A stretch of DNA of 32,000 nucleotides, taken from Candidatus Rokuibacteriota bacterium (GTDB lineage: Bacteria > Methylomirabilota > Methylomirabilia > Rokubacteriales > CSP1-6). The translations under genes were made by a program, and so were the position numbers. Below the pieces are notes generated by a model. The model ran no database searches. It was not told the origin of the DNA and saw nothing but the letters and a program-made list of their open reading frames with translations. Numbering within the stretch: the stretch's first letter is position 1; every line of letters begins with the position of its first letter. Location: NCBI GenBank assembly GCA_023249095.1, contig JAHFDK010000039.1, forward strand, positions 1 to 32,000. Reading direction: 5' to 3'. Shown in pieces: positions 17,855-23,681 of this stretch.

Positions 17855-19251
17855 AGGCGGGCCGCCGCGGCGGTCAGCGCCCGGGCGAGGATGCTCACTT
17901 GCGCGGGCAGCACAGTCCGGCAGTCGAGGAAGAGACGGTCGTGGGTAATGCGGCCGACGACCGGTGGATCACCGACACGCAGCGCCTCGTCGAGCCGCAT
18001 CGCCGCCTCCGCGTTCGTCCCGACGGCGAGCGCCACGGTCGGGAGCTCGACCGTCGGCAAGGCGCCGCCGCCCACCTTGGCGAGATCGTCCACGAGGCTC
18101 GCGCCCAGGCGCTCCCGTACGCCTGCGGACAGGCGCCGCACCACGCGGCGCGCGCGGCTCCGCACCGCGGCGAGCGGCTCGGTCAGCATCGCGAGCGTCG
18201 GTACCGTCTGGAGCGCCGTTCCCGCTTCGTAGGCATACAGGGTCGCCTCGAGCGCGGCGATGGTGAATTTGTCGATCCGGAGCGCCCGGTTCCACGGATT
18301 CTTCTGGAGCCGCGAGACGATGGCGCGCCGACCGACGACGATGCCGGCCTGGGGACCTCCGAGCAGCTTGTCGCCGGAGAACGACGCCAGATCGACCCCC
18401 GACGCCACGGTCTCCTGCACAGTCGGCTCGTACGGAAAGCCCCAGGGCCGCAGATCGATCAGCGATCCGGAGCCGAGATCCTCCATCACCGGGATCCCGC
18501 GCTCGCGCCCGAGCTCCACGAGCTCGCGGGATGACACGTCGGCGGTGAAGCCGACCACGCGGTAGTTCGAGGTGTGGACTTTGAGGAGCAGCGCCGTGTC
18601 GGGCGTGATCGCATCCGCGTAGTCGCGCACGTGCGTCCGGTTCGTCGCCCCGACCTCCCGCAGCGTCGCGCCACTCCGCAGCATGATGTCGGGGATGCGG
18701 AACTCTCCGCCGATCTCGATCAGCTCACCTCGCGAGACGATGACTTCCCGACCGTGGGCGAGAGTCTCGAGCGCCAGAAGCACGGCGGCGGCGTTGTTGT
18801 TGACCACCAGGGCGTCTTCGGCGCCGGTCAGCCGCTGCAGCAGCGCCTCGACGTGGCTATACCGGGAGCCACGTTCCTTTCGAGCGAGGTCGAGCTCGAG
18901 ATTCGAGTAGGCCGCGGCGACTGCCCCGAGCCGCTCGAGGGCCAGAGGGCTCATGAGCGCGCGGCCCAGATTGGTGTGCAGCACGACGCCCTGCGCGTTG
19001 ATGACTGGCCGCAGGGAGAATGGACCGGCCTGTCGCGCGCGCTCCACGACGCGGGCCGCCAGGGTCTCGGCCGCCGCCGGCGCGGCCCGCTCCTCGAGAA
19101 CACGGGTGCGCTCCTGCCCGAGCGCCTCGCGGACGAGCGCGGTCAGGCGCGCCCGCGTGAGTCCGCGGACCTCCTCCTGATCCGCGAGCCGGCGGAGGAG
19201 CTGGTCGACCGAGGGCAGGCTCCGGAGCGCGGCGGCGCGGTCAGCGCTCAC
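17851..19251 (-). CDS. selA: L-seryl-tRNA(Sec) selenium transferase SelA
   Basis: A PLP enzyme that converts Ser-tRNA(Sec) to Sec-tRNA(Sec) using selenophosphate. The 466-aa length is standard. The PLP-binding lysine is Lys295 in [45 protein letters not shown] and [18 protein letters not shown] match the family closely. The N-terminal segment (LPSVDQLL...[14 protein letters not shown]) is the tRNA-Sec D-arm-binding domain. The GTG at 19251 overlaps the upstream 94-aa gene by 11 nt, and the stop overlaps selB by 4 nt (ATGA). Selenophosphate synthetase (selD) is not in the window. Confidence 0.97.
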   Translation of the reverse strand: MSADRAAALRSLPSVDQLLRRLADQEEVRGLTRARLTALVREALGQERTRVLEERAAPAAAETLAARVVERARQAGPFSLRPVINAQGVVLHTNLGRALMSPLALERLGAVAAAYSNLELDLARKERGSRYSHVEALLQRLTGAEDALVVNNNAAAVLLALETLAHGREVIVSRGELIEIGGEFRIPDIMLRSGATLREVGATNRTHVRDYADAITPDTALLLKVHTSNYRVVGFTADVSSRELVELGRERGIPVMEDLGSGSLIDLRPWGFPYEPTVQETVASGVDLASFSGDKLLGGPQAGIVVGRRAIVSRLQKNPWNRALRIDKFTIAALEATLYAYEAGTALQTVPTLAMLTEPLAAVRSRARRVVRRLSAGVRERLGASLVDDLAKVGGGALPTVELPTVALAVGTNAEAAMRLDEALRVGDPPVVGRITHDRLFLDCRTVLPAQVSILARALTAAAARL

Positions 19252-19525
19252 CGAGCGCGGCCTCGACCTTCTCCCGCACGCGTGCGATGACTTCCTGCGC
19301 CTCGTGACGCCACGCTTGGGCCGTCCACTTCCCTTCGCCCGACTGCCGGCCGCGCCGCCCGGCGTCCTCGACGAGCCCGGCCCACAGCTCGTCGAGGTCG
19401 GTCGGCGAGAGACCTTGCCCGCGGAGCGCGTGAGTCCACTCGGCGGCGAGGTCCTCGATGAGCCGGTCCCGCTCCGCCGCGAGACGACGTGCCTTCCGAA
19501 TGAGATCGGCCAGCCGAGACGGCAC
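19241..19525 (-). CDS. Hypothetical 94-aa helical protein upstream of selA
   Basis: A small charged protein (MPSRLADLIRKARRLAAERD...[12 protein letters not shown]) rich in Arg, Glu and Ala, predicted mostly helical, with no membrane segment or known motif. The GTG start at 19525 has AAGGAG 6 nt upstream; this Shine-Dalgarno is made by the last two codons of the preceding lipoprotein gene. The stop overlaps the selA start by 11 nt. The gene is clearly real by its ribosome site and spacing and is translationally coupled to selA. I do not recognise a family. Confidence 0.75.
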   Translation of the reverse strand: MPSRLADLIRKARRLAAERDRLIEDLAAEWTHALRGQGLSPTDLDELWAGLVEDAGRRGRQSGEGKWTAQAWRHEAQEVIARVREKVEAALGER

Positions 19526-19528
19526 CGC

Positions 19529-20005
19529 CTACTCCTTCACCAGCTCGCGCACCGCGTCGAGCAGGTTCGCCTCGAACCGGCCGGTCGACGCGCACTGGTA
19601 GACGGGCGACGGACGCAACGTGCCGCTCGAGCCCTTGCGCTGCATGTGCGTCCGCATCTTCGAATTCACCTGGACCCTGGTCCACGTGCCGTTCGGCTCC
19701 GCGAAGAGCGTGAATGCCACCAGCGCCTCGCCCTCGACACGATCGTCGCCAATCCGGCCGCAGTCGGCGTAGCCGCCGATCGGCGCGATGAAGTCGTCGG
19801 AAGCGATGACGCCGGAGTCACGCGCAATCGCGCGCAGCGGCACGTTTTCCCTGGCGAGCGCGCGCACGAGCGCGGCCCAGGTCGCATCGTAGCGCGCCGC
19901 GACCTCGGCCTGGTACGGCGGCGGCGCGAGCGGCGACACGTGGAGCCCGGAGCAGCCGCCGAGCACGAGAGCCATTGTGGCGAAGGCCGCGAGGCCGGCG
20001 CACAT
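19529..20005 (-). CDS. Predicted lipoprotein of unknown function
   Basis: From the ATG at 20005 it encodes 158 aa beginning MCAGLAAFATMALVLGGCSG, a type II signal peptide with the lipidated Cys after LGG. The mature part (YDATWAALVRALARENVPLRAIARDSGVIASDDF) resembles the many outer-membrane lipoproteins that share a DxxWxAxVxAL...DxxxGxIxS segment. It also contains repeated polar beta-strand segments and YQCASTGRFE near the end. An alternative ATG at 20068 would overlap the DUF3105 gene by 23 nt and spoil the signal peptide, so 20005 is preferred. It lies between the DUF3105 gene and the 94-aa gene on the same transcript. LspA, encoded in this window, could process it. Confidence 0.75.
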   Translation of the reverse strand: MCAGLAAFATMALVLGGCSGLHVSPLAPPPYQAEVAARYDATWAALVRALARENVPLRAIARDSGVIASDDFIAPIGGYADCGRIGDDRVEGEALVAFTLFAEPNGTWTRVQVNSKMRTHMQRKGSSGTLRPSPVYQCASTGRFEANLLDAVRELVKE

Positions 20006-20045
20006 CGCGGGTGGCCCAACAAAAGCACGGGCCGGCCCCGTCCGG

Positions 20046-20579
20046 CTACTTGTGGTGATCGATGCCACGATAGGTCTCGATGAAACGTGTGACGCGGGCC
20101 TCGTCGAACGCCTCGAGCGTGTCGATCCGCGTCCACGCCGTCAGCGCGATCTTGGGCTTCATGCCGTGATACGGCGCGAGAATGACGTGCTTGTCATACC
20201 GCTGCACGATCGCCTTGAGCTTCGCGACGAGATCGGGGCACTCGCAGTTGTACTGCACGAGCACGCCGCCATCCTCCAGGTTATGCACCTGGAGCTCGAG
20301 GCCGATCGGCCGCGTGTGGACACCCCACGGCGCAATGTATGGCAGGTGCGGCCCCGAGGTCGGTGGATCCGAGTTGTACGGCACGTGGGGCGAGTCGGCG
20401 CTCGCGATGTGAAGATTGCCCTGATCCGGCAGCTGCACGCCCGGCAGGTTCGCCTGCGCCCGGTAGGCGAAGTACCCGACGACGATCGACACCAATACTG
20501 CGGCCGTGACAACGATGGCGGTCCGCTGTCGCCGCGGAATCCGCCGACGTGCTCGGGCGTGCCGCTCGTCCCTGGCCAT
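20046..20579 (-). CDS. DUF3105 family membrane-anchored protein
   Basis: A 177-aa protein with a basic cytoplasmic N-terminus, one membrane helix (about 20-38, AIVVTAAVLVSIVVGYFAY) and an extracytoplasmic DUF3105 domain. Visible signatures are YNSDPPTSGPHLP, the HNLEDGGVLVQYNCE segment with two Cys nearby (CECPD), and APYHGMKPKIALTAWTR. The function of DUF3105 is unknown. The ATG at 20579 is chosen because AGGAG lies 7 nt upstream, just past the 3' CCA of tRNA-Sec (20593), so gene and tRNA are 13 nt apart and are probably co-transcribed. The frame remains open into the tRNA, but that start is not credible. Confidence 0.88.
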   Translation of the reverse strand: MARDERHARARRRIPRRQRTAIVVTAAVLVSIVVGYFAYRAQANLPGVQLPDQGNLHIASADSPHVPYNSDPPTSGPHLPYIAPWGVHTRPIGLELQVHNLEDGGVLVQYNCECPDLVAKLKAIVQRYDKHVILAPYHGMKPKIALTAWTRIDTLEAFDEARVTRFIETYRGIDHHK

Positions 20580-20592
20580 CTTGCCGCTCCTG

Positions 20593-20690
20593 TGGCGGAA
20601 GCGTATGGGAGTCGAACCCATCGACCGTTTGTCTAGAACGGTCCACCGGATTTGAAGTCCGGGAGGCCCACCGGGTTCCTAGACGCTTCC
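20593..20690 (-). tRNA. selC: tRNA-Sec (anticodon TCA)
   Basis: The 98-nt minus-strand gene has an 8-bp acceptor stem (GGAAGCGT / ACGCTTCC), discriminator G and encoded CCA at 20595-20593. The anticodon arm is CCGGA-CTTCAAA-TCCGG with anticodon TCA (plus 20653-20655). There is a 7-bp long variable arm (GACCGTT/AACGGTC) and a 5-bp T arm (ATGGG/CCCAT). The 8+5 acceptor/T geometry is diagnostic of bacterial tRNA-Sec. The D arm is imperfect, with two mismatches (A/C and C/C) in the six-pair stem as I fold it. The 5' half, from the anticodon loop to the start, is repeated at 22543-22589. selA and selB lie downstream on the same strand. Confidence 0.96.
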
Positions 20691-20694
20691 GACG
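20648..20694 (-). repeat. Left att repeat (attL) within tRNA-Sec
   Basis: The 47 bp covering the anticodon loop, D arm, 5' acceptor strand and four bases upstream of tRNA-Sec recur at 22543-22589 with one mismatch (C20669 versus T22564). This copy is joined to the intact 3' half of the tRNA. It is the tRNA-side boundary of the integrated element. Confidence 0.85.
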
Positions 20695-20724
20695 ATGTAA
20701 CTCCGCTCCGTTGAAGCGACAAAG

Positions 20725-20733
20725 AGTGTACCA
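20725..20733 (-). promoter_or_regulatory. Extended -10 promoter of tRNA-Sec (element-borne)
   Basis: On the minus strand, TGG-TACACT (TGn extended -10) lies 34 nt upstream of the tRNA 5' end. The same motif in the same 13-base context (GTGGTAmACTCTT, one mismatch) lies 33 nt upstream of the orphan tRNA half at 22585. Conservation at matching distance supports a real promoter. No TTGACA-like -35 box is evident. Confidence 0.55.
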
Positions 20734-20748
20734 CCGGCCGCCCGAGGT

Positions 20749-20797
20749 CCCCGACTGTCACCGTAGACCCCCGAATTGTCACTATTCGCGGTGACAG
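20749..20797. repeat. Clustered TGTCAC motifs near the left end (possible integrase arm sites)
   Basis: CCCCGACTGTCAC (20749-20761) and CCCCGAATTGTCAC (20769-20782) are near-identical direct repeats with a 20-21 bp period. An inverted GTGACAG follows at 20791-20797. They lie 55-103 bp inside the left att repeat, between it and the integrase remnant, a position typical for arm-type recombinase binding sites. Confidence 0.45.
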
Positions 20798-20812
20798 CGG
20801 CCGTTTCGCCCC

Positions 20813-21140
20813 GGCCTCCCGGAGATCCGCCTCGACGACGATCGCGTACCGCCGGTAGACCGACTCCGTCTTGTGCCCCGTCATCTTCATCGCCACCGAC
20901 CGGGATACGCCGCAGATCGTGGAGAAGTCGACCCGGCGCACCCGCCTTCTTGCACGCCGCCCTCCACGCCTTGGCCATCGACTTGATGGGACGCCCACTG
21001 CGATGGAAGACCCACGGGATGATCCGGCCCTGGGCACGCTCGCAGCGACGGGTGTACTCCCAGGCGGCGCTCGAGCAGCGCACGGAGCAGGGGCTGAGCG
21101 GAAAGGCGCGTCCCTCCCGGTTCTTCCGCAGGCGGTGCTC
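20813..21140 (-). pseudogene. int: Tyrosine recombinase/integrase, C-terminal remnant with frameshifts
   Basis: Pieces of a phage-type tyrosine recombinase catalytic domain can be read in different minus-strand frames. KNREGRAFPLSP is near 21120. LLRALLERR is in a second frame. WEYTRRCERAQGRIIPWVFHRSGRPIKS follows with AWRAACKKAGAPGRLLHDLRR (about 20910-21060). After a frame change near 20908 comes VSRSVAMKMTGHKTESVYRRYAIV (about 20840-20905). The catalytic HxxR (HDLR), the GHKT histidine and the final Tyr (YRRY) are present. The family's usual ten residues between HDLRR and the VSRSVAM segment are missing, consistent with a deletion of about 29 nt. No N-terminal domain is found. It is therefore a broken gene, oriented toward the tRNA. 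Confidence 0.85.
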
Positions 21141-21235
21141 ATCCGAGCGGATCGGCTGATCCAGTAGCGCGTGCTGGCCTGCGAGCTGCTTGCAATCGTC
21201 ACCGGGACGCCGAAGCAGTAACTTCGACTAGACTT

Positions 21236-21385
21236 GTGAACGTGACGCTCTTCGGCGCCCTCTACGCCTTCTTCCAGGAGCACCACCGCTGCGGCGACCT
21301 TGACGACGGCGTCGAGGGCGACCGTGTCTGGATGACGTGTACGTGCGGCGCTGTCATTGTCCGAGCGTTGGAGCCCGTCGCCTGA
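21236..21385 (+). CDS. 49-aa Cys-containing small protein, first gene of the element operon
   Basis: A short ORF with GTG start encodes MNVTLFGALYAFFQEHHRCGDLDDGVEGDRVWMTCTCGAVIVRALEPVA. It has three clustered cysteines: one after the HHR and a CTC pair. The sequence is well composed (Trp, Tyr, Phe, acidic turn) and unlike a random high-GC frame. The Cys/His pattern (HHRC...CTC) could bind zinc, but this is inference. A second GTG at 21242 is a possible start. It is followed after 23 nt by the lipoprotein gene, so it looks like the first gene of the row. I recognise no named family. Confidence 0.6.
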   Translation: MNVTLFGALYAFFQEHHRCGDLDDGVEGDRVWMTCTCGAVIVRALEPVA

Positions 21386-21408
21386 GCCCTCAACCGAGGT
21401 GCCCATCG

Positions 21409-21684
21409 TTGACAGCGGCCGTCGTCGGGTCGTGCGGGTTCGCCCTCTTCCTGGGGGCGTGCGCCATCACGAACACGCCTCAGCAAGACCTGGCCTATGC
21501 GCGGTGGGCGAAGTGCAATGCGCCGTTCGTTCAGCTCGAGTGGGTCGCTCTCGACGGCCGGATCACATTTAGGTTCTCCAGTGAGGGGGGCCGGCAAGAG
21601 GTCCTGCAATGCCTCGCCGAAGCTGGCCGCACGGGGCCGCCGCTTCCCGAACCCGTGGGCGTCCGCCCACCGGGAGGCCCGTGA
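21409..21684 (+). CDS. Small predicted lipoprotein in the selC element
   Basis: A 91-aa protein starting at TTG (21409) with GAGGTG 7 nt upstream. The N-terminus LTAAVVGSCGFALFLGACAITN is a short signal peptide with a clean lipobox (LGAC). The mature part contains YARWAKCNAPFVQLEWVALDGRITFRF and a C-terminal Pro/Gly tail. Longer in-frame starts (21337) would bury the signal peptide. The stop overlaps the next gene's GTG (GTGA), indicating coupled translation. The function is unknown; it could act at the cell surface, for example in exclusion or signalling, but nothing in the sequence shows this. Confidence 0.65.
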   Translation: MTAAVVGSCGFALFLGACAITNTPQQDLAYARWAKCNAPFVQLEWVALDGRITFRFSSEGGRQEVLQCLAEAGRTGPPLPEPVGVRPPGGP

Positions 21685-22007
21685 GCGACCAACGCGGCCG
21701 ACTCCTCGTGGCGGCGCTCGGCTTCGCCGGGCTTCCGATGCTGTCGTATGACCGTGCCCTCTGGGCGCTGCGTTTCTGGCTCGACTCCTGGGCCGGCATC
21801 GGCGCGATCGCCACCGGCATGGCGCGCCAGGGCTACGATCTCCAGCTCACCCGCTACGACGAGAAGGGCTGGCGGGCGACCTTCTACACGACCGGGATGG
21901 AGCACTCGATCACGAGCGCCACGGCCTCAGCGTGGGAACGCACGCCGTGGCATGCCGTCCAGGGCGCGGCGCGGGACGCGCTGAGACAGGCCAGCCGCGA
22001 TGTCTAA
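21681..22007 (+). CDS. Hypothetical 108-aa protein of the selC element
   Basis: A GTG start at 21681 with GGGAGG 4 nt upstream, overlapping the lipoprotein stop (GTGA). The protein begins MSDQRGRLLVAALGFAGLPMLSYDRALWALRFWLDSW. The middle, MARQGYDLQLTRYDEKGWRATFYTTG, contains a beta-rich phage/plasmid-like segment. The C-terminal TPWHAVQGAARDALRQASRD is a likely helix. One weak hydrophobic stretch (9-20) is not a convincing signal peptide. The stop overlaps the next ATG by 8 nt. No family recognised. Confidence 0.6.
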   Translation: MSDQRGRLLVAALGFAGLPMLSYDRALWALRFWLDSWAGIGAIATGMARQGYDLQLTRYDEKGWRATFYTTGMEHSITSATASAWERTPWHAVQGAARDALRQASRDV

Positions 22008-22248
22008 AGAACGGCCCGAGAAGAAGCACGAGCCGGCGCAGCCCGGCACCCGCCGAGTCTTGCCGATGGAGCTTCGCGTCGGCGACCGCCTCACCGACGA
22101 AACCGGAGAGTGGGAAGTCATCGGACGGCCGTATACCACAGCAGGCGGCAAGAACGCCCGTGCTCGTCTCCAACGGGTCGACCAACCCGCCGTCGCCGAG
22201 ATACGAACGTGGGCCGCCCACGAGCGCATCGCCGTGAAGCGAGCATGA
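22000..22248 (+). CDS. Hypothetical 82-aa basic protein of the selC element
   Basis: ATG at 22000, inside the end of the preceding gene. The protein is strongly charged at its N-terminus (MSKERPEKKHEPAQPGTRRV). It continues with MELRVGDRLTDETGEWEVIGRPYTTAGGKNARARLQRVDQP, a short beta-barrel-like pattern with a GxWEVxGRPxxxxGGKxxRxRLxR repeat of strands. This kind of small SH3-like or KOW-like fold is common in phage accessory proteins, but that is an inference. The stop TGA overlaps the next ATG by four bases. Confidence 0.6.
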   Translation: MSKERPEKKHEPAQPGTRRVLPMELRVGDRLTDETGEWEVIGRPYTTAGGKNARARLQRVDQPAVAEIRTWAAHERIAVKRA

Positions 22249-22370
22249 TGACCTGGCGCACGCTCTTCCTCGATGTCCGCTCCGGACTGTTCTTCCCCCG
22301 GCTAGTCGAGTGGGACCCGGAGACGGGCAAGTTCACGTGCGTCGAGGGGCCGAAGGGGTTTGAGACGTGA
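22245..22370 (+). CDS. Hypothetical 41-aa protein of the selC element
   Basis: ATG at 22245 (or 22248) overlapping the previous stop. It encodes MMTWRTLFLDVRSGLFFPRLVEWDPETGKFTCVEGPKGFET. The sequence is too short to classify. The WDPETGKFTCVEGP turn reads like a folded beta-hairpin, not random coding. A strong GAGGAGG follows the stop, leading into the next (truncated) reading frame. Confidence 0.5.
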   Translation: MMTWRTLFLDVRSGLFFPRLVEWDPETGKFTCVEGPKGFET

Positions 22371-22380
22371 GAGGAGGCCG

Positions 22381-22513
22381 ATGAGACCGGAGCGCTTCCT
22401 GCGCCCAGGTGGGTGTCACCGTTGATGTCACCAACGACCAGAAACGCCCCGCACTTGTACGCACCGTGTGTGCAATGGCCGTTGAACGCGCCGCGAGAAG
22501 CAAGCGCCGGTAA
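22381..22513 (+). pseudogene. Truncated or frameshifted last ORF of the element operon
   Basis: After GAGGAGG (22371-22377), an ATG at 22381 reads MRPERFLRPGGCHR and stops at 22425. Another frame then stays open from a GTG at 22409 to TAA at 22513 (VGVTVDVTNDQKRPALVRTV...SKRR). The ribosome site is strong but the product is tiny, so this looks like a gene cut by a frameshift or by recombination near the element's right end. The region overlaps the TGTCAC motif pair. The rest of 22371-22742 holds the right att repeat, an orphan tRNA promoter and the brkB promoter; I see no other gene there. Confidence 0.35.
22414..22432. repeat. TGTCACC pair near the right end (possible integrase arm sites)
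   Basis: TGTCACC occurs at 22414-22420 and 22426-22432 (12-bp period), 111-129 bp inside the right att repeat. The same core in the same family of motifs is clustered at the left end (20749-20797). Shared motifs near both ends are what arm-type recombinase sites would look like. Confidence 0.4.
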
Positions 22514-22542
22514 CCATTGGCGAGACCATCCGACGCTCATGG

Positions 22543-22589
22543 GGATTTGAAGTCCGGGAGGCCTACCGGGTTCCTAGACGCTTCCGACG
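22543..22589 (-). repeat. Right att repeat (attR): orphan 5' half of tRNA-Sec
   Basis: A 47-bp copy of the tRNA-Sec segment from anticodon loop to 5' end (GGAAG starts at 22585), with one mismatch in the D arm. The 3' half of the tRNA is absent here. This is most simply the original 5' end of the host selC, displaced by integration. Confidence 0.85.
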
Positions 22590-22618
22590 CTGCTCCAATG
22601 CTTCGGAGAAACTACAAG

Positions 22619-22627
22619 AGTTTACCA
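22619..22627 (-). promoter_or_regulatory. Orphan extended -10 promoter of the displaced tRNA-Sec 5' half
   Basis: TGG-TAAACT on the minus strand, 33 nt upstream of the orphan GGAAGCG at 22585. It matches the motif and distance upstream of the intact tRNA (20725-20733). If active it would now transcribe leftward into the element, antisense to its gene row. Confidence 0.5.
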
Positions 22628-22703
22628 CTGAGCCGATGAGCCGGGGTCCGGGCCCGACCCAGGCGAGGGCATCAGCACCCGCCCTCCGGGGCGCGACCCT
22701 GAT

Positions 22704-22732
22704 TTCGGACGGGCTTCAGCCCCTGCTACGAT
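22704..22732 (+). promoter_or_regulatory. Predicted promoter of the brkB-like gene
   Basis: TTCGGA (22704-22709) and an extended -10 TGC-TACGAT (22724-22732) are spaced by 17 bp. The -10 ends 10 nt before the GTG at 22743. The -35 is weak, but the TGn extension compensates. Confidence 0.45.
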
Positions 22733-22742
22733 AGGCGGCGAG

Positions 22743-23681
22743 GTGGCTCCGTTGAAGCGAAAACCGGGCCGAACGGCGGCATCTCCCGGGGCGCTCGGCG
22801 GGCTTTCCGTCAGAGAGCTCGGCAGGCGGGTCTATGAGCGGTCCTGGCAGGACGGGATTCTCGACCGGGCGGCAGAGCTCTCGTACTATTTCGCGTTCGC
22901 GCTCGTTCCGACGCTCCTGTTCCTAGCCACGCTCCTCGGCCTCCTGCCGACTCCCGACCTGATGCCTCACCTCATGAGCTACGCCGACCGTGTGCTGCCG
23001 GGCGACGCCGCTTCGCTGCTCAAGAAGACGCTGGGGGAGGTCGTCAGCGGCGCGAGTGGGGGTCTCCTGTCTGTCGGTGTGCTCGCGGCCCTGCTCGGGG
23101 CCTCCAGCGGCATGCTCTCGATCATGAAGGCTCTCAACGCCGCCTATGGCATCGCGGACAGCCGGACCTGGTGGCGGAGGCGGCTCATCGCAATCACGCT
23201 GACGATCGGGTTTTCGCTCTTCATCCTCACCGCCATGCTGCTGCTCGTCTTCGGCGGCCGCATCGGCGACGCCGTCGGGGACTGGGTCGGGCTCGGTCCA
23301 GTGTCCACGCTGGCCTGGCAGCTACTCCAGTGGCCCGTGGTGACCCTACTGGGGCTGACGGGCCTGACGCTCGTATATTACCTGGCCCCCGCTACGGACC
23401 GGGGCTGGTCCTGGATCACCCCGGGCTCGGCAGTCGCGCTGGTGTCGTGGCTCTCGATTTCCCTCGGACTCCGGTTCTATGTGAATCACTTCGGCTACTA
23501 CAACGCGGCCTACGGCTCGATCGGCGGCGTGATCTTGCTGATGCTCTGGCTCTACTGGAGCGGAGTTGCGCTGCTCGTGGGCGCGGAGATCGATTCAGCG
23601 ATCGAGCGGGCCACGGCCGAACGCGCCATGGAGCCTGAGAACGGAATGGCCTCGTTGGCCACGCTTCCGCGCGACGCGTAG
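22743..23681 (+). CDS. YihY/BrkB (UPF0761) family inner-membrane protein
   Basis: A 312-aa integral membrane protein of the YihY/virulence factor BrkB family. The family signature is visible: the N-terminal DGILDRAAELSYYFAFALVPTLLF, then LLSVGVLAALLGASSGMLSIMKALNAAYGI. Near the C-terminus it has NHFGYYNAAYGSIGGVILLMLWLYWSGVALLVGAEID. About six membrane helices. The molecular function is not firmly established. The GTG at 22743 follows GGCGAG. The acidic C-terminal tail overlaps the convergent MoaD-like frame at 23595-23681. Confidence 0.9.
   Translation: MAPLKRKPGRTAASPGALGGLSVRELGRRVYERSWQDGILDRAAELSYYFAFALVPTLLFLATLLGLLPTPDLMPHLMSYADRVLPGDAASLLKKTLGEVVSGASGGLLSVGVLAALLGASSGMLSIMKALNAAYGIADSRTWWRRRLIAITLTIGFSLFILTAMLLLVFGGRIGDAVGDWVGLGPVSTLAWQLLQWPVVTLLGLTGLTLVYYLAPATDRGWSWITPGSAVALVSWLSISLGLRFYVNHFGYYNAAYGSIGGVILLMLWLYWSGVALLVGAEIDSAIERATAERAMEPENGMASLATLPRDA

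Larger units (their letters stand above)
20648..22589. mobile_element. Small integrated element in selC, with decayed integrase
   Basis: About 1.9 kb is bounded by a 47-bp direct repeat of the tRNA-Sec 5' half. It has a tyrosine recombinase remnant beside the tRNA, oriented toward it. The rest is a compact plus-strand row of tiny genes (21236-22370), TGTCAC motif clusters near both ends, and no replication, capsid or transfer gene. The host array on the minus strand stops at the left boundary, and ordinary chromosomal genes resume after the right one. This is a cryptic integrative element, or the eroded end of a once larger one. The tRNA is reconstituted at its 5' side rather than its 3' side. 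Confidence 0.75.

Noticed and set aside
22381..22473. UGA readthrough (selenoprotein) of the short ORF after GAGGAGG
   Set aside because: The residues after the TGA in that frame are unstructured and end soon. No SECIS-like hairpin is evident. A frameshift or truncation is simpler.
22118..22540. A 140-codon minus-strand frame across the end of the element
   Set aside because: It is opposite two coupled plus-strand genes with ribosome sites and shows no domain.
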